Source: Corallococcus sp. AS-1-6 (GTDB lineage: Bacteria > Myxococcota > Myxococcia > Myxococcales > Myxococcaceae). Taken from it: a DNA stretch of 64,000 nucleotides. A program made the position numbers and the translations under genes. Below the pieces are notes generated by a model that was not told the origin of the DNA, ran no database searches, and saw only the letters and a list, made by a program, of their open reading frames with translations. Position 1 is the stretch's first letter. Each line of letters begins with the position of its first letter. The stretch spans positions 1-64,000 of the forward strand of contig NZ_JAIQDE010000005.1 in assembly GCF_020037015.1 (NCBI RefSeq), read 5' to 3'. Positions 1 through 9,200 of the stretch are shown in pieces.

Positions 1-100
1 CGGGCCTGCCTGCTCGGCTGCACCTATGTCTTTGATTCTGCTTTGCTTTTCGCCGCCGCGTTAAACGGACGCGGATGGGGTACGCGGCACACGGAGCGCC

Positions 101-415
101 TCATCGGGCCACCGCGAAGGCGAAGTTGATCCCATGGAATCCTGACTTCGCGGTGTCCGAAGGGTACTCGGCGAACGGCTGTTCCTCTCCGTCTCGGTAC
201 GCCTTGATCGTGAAGGCCCCATCCCCACCCTGGAGCTGGACCCAGTACACATAGAGCCCCGGGTCAAGAGTGACAGGAGCGCTTCGCAAGGTGGGCCGCA
301 ACTTCACGCCTTTGTAGAGTGCAGGTGCATTTCGCGTGACCGGGGCGCGATAGATATTTCCGTAGCCATTCAGGGACGGCTTGTCTGCCTTCATTCCGAA
401 CGTAATGACGGGCAT
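101..415 (-). CDS. Small hypothetical protein
   Basis: This encodes 104 residues with no signal peptide, no membrane segment and no cysteine. The composition (many Y, V, G and P, with stretches such as PGLYVYWVQL) suggests a compact beta-rich fold, but I recognise no family. The ATG at 413-415 follows a GGAGGAG-type ribosome site a few bases upstream, which supports this start. It is transcribed away from the ferritin-like lipoprotein gene at 557, so the 141 bases between them must hold both promoters. Nothing in the context suggests a function. Upstream bases 1-100 show no gene. Confidence 0.6.
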   Translation of the reverse strand: MPVITFGMKADKPSLNGYGNIYRAPVTRNAPALYKGVKLRPTLRSAPVTLDPGLYVYWVQLQGGDGAFTIKAYRDGEEQPFAEYPSDTAKSGFHGINFAFAVAR

Positions 416-556
416 CTCTCCTCCAATGTCTGGCGTTCAAGAGAACGCGACACCTCCGATTCCTTGTCCCCCGGGAACGGGCCATGTCCCACGCGGCCGG
501 GGTCGTGTGTCCAAGGGGCGCGGGCCCGATGCCCGCGCCTTGCCCTTGAGGGGACC

Positions 557-1915
557 ATGAACGTCTATCGGCTGCGGCTTCTCTTCTCCCGTGCCCTGCG
601 GGTCTCCCTGGCCACCCCCCTGCTGCTCACGGGGTGCCAGGGTGAACCCGGCGGGGAGCCTCCACCGGAGCCTGGGCCCGTCGACCTGAGCCAGCACTCG
701 GACGTCGCGTGCGAGAACGGCCTCCCCGCCCTCACCGGGCTGGCCATCGACCCGGCGCCAGACACGCTCCAGCTCCGCGTCGTGAACCACCGGACCCTCC
801 CCCATGACGTCCAGCTCGTGACGTCGGAGGGCGAGCCTTGCGCGACGGCGTCGGATCCCCAGGCGTGCCTGGCGCGCATCGAAGCGCTGGAGGTGACTCG
901 CGGCTTCCCGCGCATCTGTGGCTACAGCATGGAGTGCACCGAGGGCTTCTTCGTCACGACCCGCGGCGACGAGGTGACGGCGTACACGACCGCGGACGCC
1001 GTCAGGGCACTGCTGGGCCGCATCGACACTCCGCAGGAGGCCGCGCTCCTGGCCTACGCCTCGGGCTATGCCCTGTGCGGCCAGCCGGCCTACGAGCGCG
1101 GCAAGGTCCGCGCCCTTCCAGACGGGACCTTCAGCGTCGTCAGCATCCAGGACTATGACTGTGAGACGAACGTGTACGAGACCCGGCACGACCTGAAGGT
1201 CGCGGCGTCCGGCGTCGTGACGGAGGAAGGCACGTTCCCCCTCAAGGAGGGCACGCCCGACTGCGTCGTCGGCCGCAGGCCCGTGGGACTCCAGCGCGGC
1301 CGGGCTGGGGACTGCGCGGACGCCAGGGGCGGCTACTTCGCCAACGCCGCCCGGCTGGAGGCCGCCGCCATCCACGCCTTCCTGCGCCTGCGCGAGGAGC
1401 TGGCCCTGCACGGCGCGAGCAGCGAGCTGCAGGACGCGGCGCTCGCCAGCGCGGCGGACGAGGTGCGGCACACCGAAGTCACCTTGCGCCTGGCCCAGCG
1501 CTTCGGCGCCACGCCGGTACCGCCCGCCGTCACCGCCCTGCCGCTGCGGCCCTGGAGCGAGGTGCTGCTCGACAACACCGTGGAGGGCTGCGTGCGGGAG
1601 ACCTATGGCGCGCTGGTGGCGCACCACCAGGCGCTGCACGCGCGCGACCCGGAGATCCGCGAGGCCATGGCGCGCATCGCCGAAGACGAGACCCGGCACG
1701 CGGGCCTGTCCTGGGACATCGACGCGTGGGCCACGCCCGGCCTGTCCCCTGAAGCACGGGCCGCCCTCCACGACGCCCGGCGGCAGGCCATCGCGGTGCT
1801 GCGCGCGGAGGTGGCCGCGCCGCTCGACCCCGAGCTCACCGCCGACGCCGGCCTGCCCTCTCCCGAAGTCGCGGCGGCGCTGCTCGACTCGCTGGAGCAG
1901 GCGCTCTGGGCCTGA
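557..1915 (+). CDS. Ferritin-like domain lipoprotein
   Basis: The protein has 452 residues. The start is the ATG at 557; an in-frame ATG at 464 is possible, but only the later one puts a signal sequence at the N-terminus (RLLFSRALRVSLATPLLLTGC, split here after 20: lipid-modified Cys27). Residues 30-250 are an unrecognised Cys-containing region. Residues about 258-420 are helical with two ExxH motifs (E302-H305 in DEVRH and E378-H381 in DETRH), the pattern of a ferritin-like four-helix di-metal protein. It is therefore probably an exported metal-binding or oxidative-stress protein, but the substrate is unknown. Its stop is one base from the stop of the convergent cytochrome gene, so the two transcripts meet tail to tail. 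Confidence 0.75.
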   Translation: MNVYRLRLLFSRALRVSLATPLLLTGCQGEPGGEPPPEPGPVDLSQHSDVACENGLPALTGLAIDPAPDTLQLRVVNHRTLPHDVQLVTSEGEPCATASDPQACLARIEALEVTRGFPRICGYSMECTEGFFVTTRGDEVTAYTTADAVRALLGRIDTPQEAALLAYASGYALCGQPAYERGKVRALPDGTFSVVSIQDYDCETNVYETRHDLKVAASGVVTEEGTFPLKEGTPDCVVGRRPVGLQRGRAGDCADARGGYFANAARLEAAAIHAFLRLREELALHGASSELQDAALASAADEVRHTEVTLRLAQRFGATPVPPAVTALPLRPWSEVLLDNTVEGCVRETYGALVAHHQALHARDPEIREAMARIAEDETRHAGLSWDIDAWATPGLSPEARAALHDARRQAIAVLRAEVAAPLDPELTADAGLPSPEVAAALLDSLEQALWA

Positions 1916-1916
1916 G

Positions 1917-2612
1917 TCACAACCCCAGGAAGGCGAGCACCGCCGACAGGTCCTCGTCCGACAGGGCCTCCCGGCTGTAGAGCGGCATGGTGCCGCCGAC
2001 GCCGAAGAAGCTGCCATGACGCAGCTTCTCGATGACCACCAGCCGCCGGGGAACGCCGGGGAAGAGCGTGTCGTAGTCGTCCATCACCTCCGGCAACACC
2101 GACGCGAACGACGTCAGGCGCCCCTCCCCGGTGTGCGTGGCCCCATGGCACGTCTGGCAGGCGGCCCGGTACACGGCGCCGCCCCGTCCGGCATCACCGG
2201 CCGGCACGTCCTGGATGTCCTTCACCACCGTGAAGGGCAGCGCGGGCGCATCCGTGTCCGGGCTGATCCGCACCAGGTATTCGTACAGGGCCCGCGCCTT
2301 CGGGTCCTCGCGCGTGAGGGGCGACACGCCGCGCATGAAGCTCAGGTAGCAGAAGTTCACCGCGCCCAGCAGGTCCGTCTCGTAGCCGCCCCACCAGGTC
2401 TGGCGGAACGCCACGTTCTCCAGCGGGTAGCCCGCGAGCATCCGATCCGGCTCCGGCCTGGCGCTCGTGGCGTGACAGGTCGCGCAGGAGAAGCTGTTGT
2501 ACTGACTGCCGGACAGGCGGGCATCCTGGAAGAGCGCCTCACCGAACTCCGCCGCGGGCGTCGCGCCGCCACAGCCCGCCACCAGCGCGCCCAGCACCCA
2601 GAGCCACCTCAT
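1917..2612 (-). CDS. Diheme cytochrome c lipoprotein
   Basis: The protein has 231 residues and a short lipoprotein signal (VLGALVAGC, Cys14). Two CxxCH haem-binding motifs are visible: CATCH at residues 43-47 and CQTCH at 152-156. Met209 (GTMP) is a good candidate axial ligand for the second haem. The protein is therefore a membrane-anchored periplasmic electron carrier or small haem oxidoreductase. It is about half the size of MauG/CcpA-type peroxidases and shows no clear peroxidase signature. Its ATG overlaps the stop of the upstream beta-propeller gene as ATGA, so the two are translationally coupled, and it is the last gene of the minus-strand run. Confidence 0.85.
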   Translation of the reverse strand: MRWLWVLGALVAGCGGATPAAEFGEALFQDARLSGSQYNSFSCATCHATSARPEPDRMLAGYPLENVAFRQTWWGGYETDLLGAVNFCYLSFMRGVSPLTREDPKARALYEYLVRISPDTDAPALPFTVVKDIQDVPAGDAGRGGAVYRAACQTCHGATHTGEGRLTSFASVLPEVMDDYDTLFPGVPRRLVVIEKLRHGSFFGVGGTMPLYSREALSDEDLSAVLAFLGL

Positions 2613-3874
2613 GGCCGGCTCCCCAGCAGCGCCACCGAGTCCGGGAAGAGGCCCACCTGCACCGTCTTCACCACCCGGCGCTCCTCCAGCGACACGACGT
2701 GGAGCGTGCCCGGCCCCACGTGGTCCCCTTCACAGACCGCGAGCGCGTAACGCTCGTCCGGCGTCAGCATCACCTGGTGCACGTTGAGGCAGCCACTGGG
2801 CGCCAGCGGAATCTCCCCGGGCACCGCCTCCGGGTGGTCCGGGTCGATGACGGCGATGGAGTCCACCGACTGGTACGGCATGTAGAGCGTGCGCCCATCC
2901 GACGTGAAGACCCCGAACATCGGCGCGCCCGGCAGCCACACCGTGCGCTGGGGATCCATCGTGAGCGTCACCGGATCCAGGTACTGCACCGCGCGGCTCG
3001 CGAGCGAGCTGACCCACACCGCGCCCGTCGTGGGCGACACCGTGAGCGCGTAGGGCTGGTGAAGGGGCCGCACGGCCGTGCCAGCGGTGTCCGCCACCTT
3101 CACGCGGCGCACCGGGTGGTCCGCCTGCTCCAGGTCCACGATGGCCACCTCGTCCGACCAGCAGGCGACGTAGGCGCGGCGCCCGTCCAATGACAGCCGG
3201 ACCGCGTGGGGCGCGGGGCAGACGGGCACCATCGCCGTGCGCGTCATCGTCCGCGCGTCGAGGATGGCCATCCGCGCGTCCATCTCCGACTCCTTGCCTC
3301 CCCGCCGGGCCACCTCCGCGATCTTCAGCAGGTCGAAGTGCGTCTGGAAGAGCGTCCGCCCGTCCGCGCTGAGGAAGACGTCGCCCGGGTTGGGATCCAC
3401 GCGCACCGAACCCACGACGGCGTGCGTGGCCGCGTCCAGCTTGAGGCAGTAGCCATCCGCCTTGCCTGAACCATGCGTCCCGTGCGGTCCGGAGCCGGAG
3501 CCGGGCACGTAGTTGGAGATGCCCACGTAATAGAAGTCGTTGTCCGGCGAGACGACCGTGTGGTGCGGCCCCTCCAGCTCCACCGGGTTGAGCCCCACCG
3601 GGACGCGCGCCAGCTCCCCCCAGGTGGAGGACGCCATCCCGTCCAGGTCCAGCAGGCTGAGGGTGTCCTCCATGTTGTTGGTGATGATCAGCCGCCCCGC
3701 GGGCCCCACGGGCGGCAGCGGCGCGGACACCGGCCAGGGGGACTCGACGCCGTACTCCAGCTCCGGCACCTGGAGCGTCCCCGGGTCCGTGTCCCCACAG
3801 GCCCCGAGCACTCCCAGCAGCAGCCAGCACCACGACCCGGCGACGCGCCCCGGGCGGAGCCAGGACCCCGTCAT
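2609..3874 (-). CDS. YVTN-type beta-propeller lipoprotein
   Basis: The protein has 421 residues starting at MTGSWLRPGR, with a signal ending in LGAC (Cys26). The longer reading frame upstream overlaps the neighbouring gene and is not used. The mature part consists of repeated blade-like units: residues resembling IITNNMEDTLSLLDLD, VAIVDLEQADHPVRRVKV and IAVIDPDHPE are typical of YVTN or cytochrome-d1-like propellers. Such propellers usually bind proteins or cofactors; no catalytic residues can be assigned. The start overlaps the upstream stop as ATGA and the stop overlaps the cytochrome start as ATGA. That arrangement argues for one complex or pathway at the cell envelope. Confidence 0.8.
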   Translation of the reverse strand: MTGSWLRPGRVAGSWCWLLLGVLGACGDTDPGTLQVPELEYGVESPWPVSAPLPPVGPAGRLIITNNMEDTLSLLDLDGMASSTWGELARVPVGLNPVELEGPHHTVVSPDNDFYYVGISNYVPGSGSGPHGTHGSGKADGYCLKLDAATHAVVGSVRVDPNPGDVFLSADGRTLFQTHFDLLKIAEVARRGGKESEMDARMAILDARTMTRTAMVPVCPAPHAVRLSLDGRRAYVACWSDEVAIVDLEQADHPVRRVKVADTAGTAVRPLHQPYALTVSPTTGAVWVSSLASRAVQYLDPVTLTMDPQRTVWLPGAPMFGVFTSDGRTLYMPYQSVDSIAVIDPDHPEAVPGEIPLAPSGCLNVHQVMLTPDERYALAVCEGDHVGPGTLHVVSLEERRVVKTVQVGLFPDSVALLGSRP

Positions 3875-5166
3875 GACCGGCGGCTCCGAGCCGGCGCTCC
3901 CCTTCGGGACCGGCGCCCCCACCCCGCCAGGAGCACCAGGAGCGCGCCCGGCACCAGCCCCGGCGCCGCGGCGCAGCCATCCGAGGCCGCCGGCGCCAGG
4001 GGCTCGGAGGGGCCCGCGTCCTGCGTGGGCCCCACGCCCCCGTCCGGCCCCGCGCCGTAGAGCTGCGCAAGCTGCGGCCACAGGGCCGGGCACCGCTGCT
4101 GCACGGGCGTCGAGGCGGGGCACAGGTGCGCGCCCTGCACGTCGCCCAGCTTGAACATCGGGTCCCAGGTCGTGCCGTCGTCCGCGCTCTTCGCCAGCGC
4201 CCAGCCGCCCGTCCAGCCCGGGCCGCAGCCATAGAGCGTCCCGTCGCGCTTCAGCGCGCAGGCGTTCCCGTTCGGCTCCGCCAGCTCCGTGAAGGGCCCG
4301 TCATCCTGTCCCCGGAAGAGGTGCGTCGTCGTGGAGACCCAGACCGTGCGCCCGTCGGGGGACGCCTCCACGCTGCCGATTCGCTCGTAGGTGTCCATCA
4401 CCGCCGTCAGCGTGACGCCGCCGTCCGTGCTCTTGAGCAGCCAGTCGTGTCCCTGGGCGGAGACCTTCGCCCACAGCACGTCCGGGGAGGCGTCGCTCAC
4501 GCGCAGCAGCACCAGGTCATACGGGAGCTTCAACGCGGTGAGCGGCTGGGGCAGCCGCGTCCACACGCGCCCGCCGTCGTCACTGCGCGCGAGGAACTGC
4601 CCCTCCGCGTCCTGGCCCGACGCGTAGAGGCGCAGCGGATCCGACGCGGCGACGCGGATGGCGGAGAACTGCGAGCCCGGCGTCGGCGCCAGCGCCTGGA
4701 CCCAGGACTCGCCGCCGTCCTCGGAGCGGTACAGCCCGTTGTTCTGGGACGGCCGCCCCGTGCTGACGTACAGGAAGCGCTCGTCCACCGGGTGCACCGC
4801 CAGGCTCGTGACCCACGTGTCCTTGAAGGCGCCGTGCGCCGTCCAGGTGCAGCCGCTGTCGTCGGAGCGGATCAGCGCGCTCCCCGTGGCGGCCAGGATG
4901 GCCCCGCCGGACAGCCAGAAGTAGCGCTCCGGACGCCAGATGGCGATGCCCATGCCCTCCGGGCAGATCCACCGCCAGGTCGCTCCCTCGTCGCGGGAGA
5001 TGAGCGCGCCGGAGGCGTCCCCCATGATCCAGTCGGACGCGTGCCCCCGGCGCACGGTGAGGCTGCTCGCCTCGTCGGGCATGCCCCAGTGCGCCCCGGC
5101 GGGAACCGCCCACAGCGACACGAGCAACGGCAGCCTCCAGGACAGGAGGACGGATGTCTTCTTCAC
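3871..5166 (-). CDS. BNR/sialidase-like beta-propeller, MYXO-CTERM
   Basis: The protein has 431 residues. The GTG at 5164-5166 is preceded by AGGAG at a spacing of about 7, and gives a signal peptide ending in VPAGAHWG. The body has repeated Asp-box-like units (SRDEGATWRW, RSDDSGCTWT, RSEDGGESWV, RSDDGGRVWT, KSTDGGVTL, KSADDGTTWD). These are the S/T-x-D-x-G-x-x-W/T pattern of BNR or photosynthesis-system-II-assembly-like propellers. Residues about 396-431 hold a Cys, a hydrophobic segment and an Arg-rich end, matching the MYXO-CTERM sorting tail of myxobacterial surface proteins. The propeller is probably displayed on the cell surface. The stop overlaps the next start as ATGA. Confidence 0.8.
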   Translation of the reverse strand: MKKTSVLLSWRLPLLVSLWAVPAGAHWGMPDEASSLTVRRGHASDWIMGDASGALISRDEGATWRWICPEGMGIAIWRPERYFWLSGGAILAATGSALIRSDDSGCTWTAHGAFKDTWVTSLAVHPVDERFLYVSTGRPSQNNGLYRSEDGGESWVQALAPTPGSQFSAIRVAASDPLRLYASGQDAEGQFLARSDDGGRVWTRLPQPLTALKLPYDLVLLRVSDASPDVLWAKVSAQGHDWLLKSTDGGVTLTAVMDTYERIGSVEASPDGRTVWVSTTTHLFRGQDDGPFTELAEPNGNACALKRDGTLYGCGPGWTGGWALAKSADDGTTWDPMFKLGDVQGAHLCPASTPVQQRCPALWPQLAQLYGAGPDGGVGPTQDAGPSEPLAPAASDGCAAAPGLVPGALLVLLAGWGRRSRRGAPARSRRS

Positions 5167-5195
5167 GGTGTGGCTCCTGCGCTGGGAGAAACAAC

Positions 5196-5236
5196 GAGCG
5201 GCCGCGCACCGGAGCCGCTCCGGTGCGCGGCCGCTC
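5196..5236 (-). terminator. Long perfect hairpin with T-rich tail
   Basis: A 20-base arm (GAGCGGCCGCGCACCGGAGC) at 5196-5215 is followed by one base and its exact reverse complement at 5217-5236. On the minus strand the hairpin is followed by a T-rich run (GTTGTTTCTC). This is the form of an intrinsic terminator placed after the lipoprotein gene that stops at 5254. It lies only 30 bases before the GTG of the next gene, leaving little room for a separate promoter, so partial read-through is also possible. Confidence 0.65.
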
Positions 5237-5253
5237 GCCTTGGGGGGCACGGC

Positions 5254-6204
5254 TTAGTTGGGCGCGCTGCGGTACTCGAAGTCCTCGAGCGTCATCAGGT
5301 AGTCCTTCTTGTCCTCGCGGTACCGGATGCAGTAGCGCGTCGGGTAGAGGCCGGAGACCTCCATCGCCGGAGGCGCCTTGATGGGGCGGCAGTCCTCGGC
5401 GGGCTTGCTCTTGGCGAAGCCGCCCTCCACGACGGTCTCGAAGTACGTGATGTGGCCGTCATAGGCGCCGTAGACGAACGCCTGCGTGAAGGGCTCGCCG
5501 TTGAAGGGCGACTCGGCGATGTCCGCCAGGTGGTTGCCCATGCGCGCGGACACGCCCTTCTGGTTCTCGAAGCCCGTCGGGTAGAAGGGCGCTGGCGGAT
5601 CCTTGATGGCCTTCGCGTAGTCGTTGCAGTCCGTGTAGACGCCGCACGGGCCGGTGCGGATGAAGTTCCGCGTCACGAAGTCCTGCATGAAGAAGTGCAG
5701 GTCGAAGTGCCCCTTGTCGAACGCGCCGATGGGGCCGTGGCCCCGGCCCTGCCAGTTGAACATGATCCACTGGAAAGGGACGTCCTTCATCTTGGGGAAC
5801 CAGAGCACGCGCTCGTGGCCGCCGTTGCACTCCTTCTCCGGGTCCGTCACGCCGTCGTTGTTCATGTCCCAGCACGTCTGCCCGTCGTTCGTCGGCAGGT
5901 GGGGCAGCATGGGCAGCGTGTCCATGGCGGCCTGGTCCACGGTGACGCCAATGGCCTTCACGGAGCCGTCCGCGTTCTTGTGGACGATGGACTGCACGTA
6001 GCCGTCGCCGAACGACACGCGGTTCTCCATCAGGTCGCACGTGCCGCGGTACGCGCCGTCCTTCAACTTCTTGGACAGCTCCTTCTCGGAGATCTTCTGG
6101 ACCTTGTTGTCGACACAGGCCTCGACGGTCTCCCCTTCATCGGAACAGCCGGCCATGCCCAGCAGGGCGGCACCCACAATCCACGGACTCAGACGATGAA
6201 ACAC
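5254..6204 (-). CDS. Cys-rich lipoprotein, possibly TTHB210/DUF5602-like
   Basis: The protein has 316 residues. The GTG at 6202-6204 has AAGGAG at a spacing of 7 and gives a lipoprotein signal (LLGMAGC, Cys20). The longer open frame upstream would overlap the PKS gene and is not used. Conserved-looking stretches are FGDGYVQSIVHKNADGSVKA followed by a Leu-Pro-rich segment, and GHFDLHFFMQDF. From memory these resemble the DUF5602/TTHB210-like family, whose function is unknown; this needs a profile search. Eight or more Cys occur in the exported part. It begins 50 bases after the PKS3/NRPS stop on the same strand, so it could be the last gene of that transcript, and a strong terminator-like hairpin follows it. 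Confidence 0.65.
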   Translation of the reverse strand: MFHRLSPWIVGAALLGMAGCSDEGETVEACVDNKVQKISEKELSKKLKDGAYRGTCDLMENRVSFGDGYVQSIVHKNADGSVKAIGVTVDQAAMDTLPMLPHLPTNDGQTCWDMNNDGVTDPEKECNGGHERVLWFPKMKDVPFQWIMFNWQGRGHGPIGAFDKGHFDLHFFMQDFVTRNFIRTGPCGVYTDCNDYAKAIKDPPAPFYPTGFENQKGVSARMGNHLADIAESPFNGEPFTQAFVYGAYDGHITYFETVVEGGFAKSKPAEDCRPIKAPPAMEVSGLYPTRYCIRYREDKKDYLMTLEDFEYRSAPN

Positions 6205-6254
6205 GGTTGCACTCCTTGTGAACGAAACGAGATGAACGAAGCAACAGCCCCGGC

Positions 6255-9200
6255 TCAGGCGCGCAGGGCGGACGACAGCGAGCCCACGAGCGCGTCGAGC
6301 CCGTGGCTGAACAGCGTGTAGTGGTTGCCTTCCAGCTCCACGAGCTGGCCGCCCGAGGTGAGCCCCAGCCACGCCTCCGCGTTCTGCCGCGAGGCGCCTC
6401 CGGGCTGCGCGCCCCGGCAGAACCAGACGCGGCCGGCGTAGGGCCGGGCCTGGTACGCGGTGAGGGCGCGCATGTTCGCCTTGAACACCTCCGCGTGCGC
6501 CCCCAGCGTCGCGCGGTCGAGCTCCGGAGCGATGGCCTCCTGCGCCCGCAGGTCCTCCACCACGCGCTCCAGCACCGCGTCCGCGGGCAGGGCCCGCAGC
6601 GCGCCGGCATCCACCGAGACGCGGCGGGCGGACAGCGCGCCCAGGTCCTCGGCGAAGCGCGCCATCAGCGCCGCCTCATCCATGGCGTCCCCGCCCTGCC
6701 CCGCCGGCGGGACGAGCACGTCGATGAGCGCCAGCGTGGAGACGGTGTCCCCCGCCGCCTGGAGCTGGCGCGCCATCTCGTAGGCGACGACGCCGCCCAT
6801 GGACCAGCCGCCCAGGTGGTACGGGCCGCGCGGCTGCACGTCGCGCAGCGCCTCCAGGTACGCCGCGGCCATGGCCTCGATGGACCGGGGCGGCGCGCCG
6901 GGCGGCACCTGGAGCCCGAAGACGGGCTGATCCGCCCCCAGCTTGCGCGCCAGCTCCGCGTAGCAGAGGACGCTGCCGCCCACCGGGTGCACCAGGAAGA
7001 GCGGCGGACGCGTGCCCGAGGGCTGGATGGGCACCAGCGCGCCCCGCCCCTCGCGCCTCGGCGCCTCCGGCCCCTCCAGGGACGCGGCGAGCAGCGCCAC
7101 GGTGGGCATCTCGAAGAGGGTCGCCAGCGGCAGCTCCCGGCCCAGCTCCTGGCGCAGCCGCGCCATCAGCCGCACCGCGAGCAGCGAGTTGCCGCCCACC
7201 TCGAAGAAGTTGTCGTGGATGCCCACGGGGCCCGGCAGGAGCCCTTCCCAGAGGCCGGCCAGCGTCTTCTCCAGCTCGGTGCGCGGCGGCACCCGCACGC
7301 CGGTCTGCTTGGGCTGCTGCGTGCCCTCCAGGGCCGGCAGCGCGCCGCGGTCCACCTTCCCGTTGGCGCTGAGCGGCAGCGAGTCCAGCGTCACGAAGGT
7401 CTGCGGCACCATGTACTCCGGCAGCTTCGTGCGCAGCGCCTCGCGCAGCGCGTCCAGCGCCGGGGGCGCCTCCGCGTCCAGCACCACGTAGGCCACGAGC
7501 CGCTTGTTGCCCCGCTTCTCACCCACGGCGGACGCGACGGCGGCGCGCACGCCCGGGTGCTGGAGCAGCGCGTTCTCAATCTCGCCCAGCTCGATGCGGA
7601 AGCCCTGGACCTTGACCTGGAAGTCCTCGCGGCCCAGGAACTCGATGTCGCCGGACGGCAGGAAGCGGCCCAGGTCTCCCGTGCGGTACAGCCGCTCGCC
7701 CGTCAGCGGGTGGCGGATGAAGCTGGCGCGGGTCTTCTCCTCGTCCCGCCAGTAGCCGCGCGCGACGCCCACGCCGCCGATGAAGATCTGCCCCGGCACC
7801 CAGGTGGGGCACGGCATCAGCGCGTCGTCGAGCACCAGCATCTGCTGGTTCAGCATCGCCTTGCCGTAGGGGATGCTGGGCCACGCGGGGTCCACGTCCC
7901 CGATGGGGTACACGATGGACCAGATGGCCGCCTCGGTGGCGCCGCCCATGCTGTAGACGGCGGCGTTCGGGGCCACGGCGCGGATGCGCTCCGGCAGCGA
8001 CACCGGGATCCAGTCGCCGCTCATCATCACCGTCTTCAACTGGGGCCACGTCTCGCCCAGGCCCGCCAGGTGATCCGCCATCATCTCCATCAGCGCCGGG
8101 ACGCTGTTCCACACCGTCACGCGGTGCTCGCGCACCAGGTGGAGCCAGCGGCCGGGCTCGCGCAGGTCGCCGGGCTGGGGGATGACGAGCGCGCCGCCCG
8201 CGGCCAGCAGGCCGAAGACGTCCCACACCGACAGGTCGAAGTTCATCGCGGACAGCGCGAAGCCCCGGCTGTCCGCGTCGACGCCGTAGCGCGTGTTGAC
8301 GTCCAGCAGCGTGTTGAGCGCCGCCCGGTGCTCAATCATCACGCCCTTGGGGTGCCCCGTGGAGCCGGACGTGTAGATGACGTACGCCAGGTCCTCCGGA
8401 CGCTGCACGCTCGGCAGCGCGTCCGCCGGGGGCCGCTGCGCCTCCGGCCCGTCGATGGCCAGCACCGCGCCGGGGTCCACGCCCGACAGGTCCAGCGTGA
8501 GCCAGGACTGGGTGAGCACCTGCCGGGCGTCCGTGTTCTCCAGGAGGTAGCGCAGGCGCGCCGGAGGCAGGTGCGCGTCGATGGGCACGTACGCGGCGCC
8601 GGCCTTGAGGACGCCCAGCGCGGCGACGACCTGCTCCCAGCCCTTCTCCATCACCAGGGCCACGAGCGCGTTGGGCCGGGCCCCCTGCTCGCGCAGCCAG
8701 TGCGCGACGCGGTTGGAGGCGGCGTCCAGCTCCCCGTAGGTGAGCGTGCGGCGCGCGGTGATGATCGCGGGCCGGTCCGGCTGGAGCGCCGCGGCCCGCA
8801 CGAACGGCTCGTGCATCAGGCCCTGCGCCACGGGCGCGGCGGTCGCGTTGGCCAGCCGGCGGACGTCCAGTTGCTCCGGAGGCACCAGCAGCCGCGTGCG
8901 CTCCGTCCAGGCCGCGGGCTCCGCCGCCAGCCGCGTCACCAGGCCCGAGTAGGCCTGGAACATGGCGTCGATCATCCCCGCCGGGAACAGCTCCTCCACG
9001 ACGTCCCAGTTGAGGACGAGCCCGCCGCCGTCCTCCACCACCTGGTGGTCCAGGAACACCTGGGGCGTGCGGATGCTGCTGTGGATCTCCTCGCCGCCCG
9101 TGCCCATGGTGAGCAGGTGCTGGGCGAGGCCCGCCGGCGCGGCGTCGCCTTCGCGCGAGTGGAAGTTGATGGTGCTCGCGTAGACGATGGGCATGCGGGC

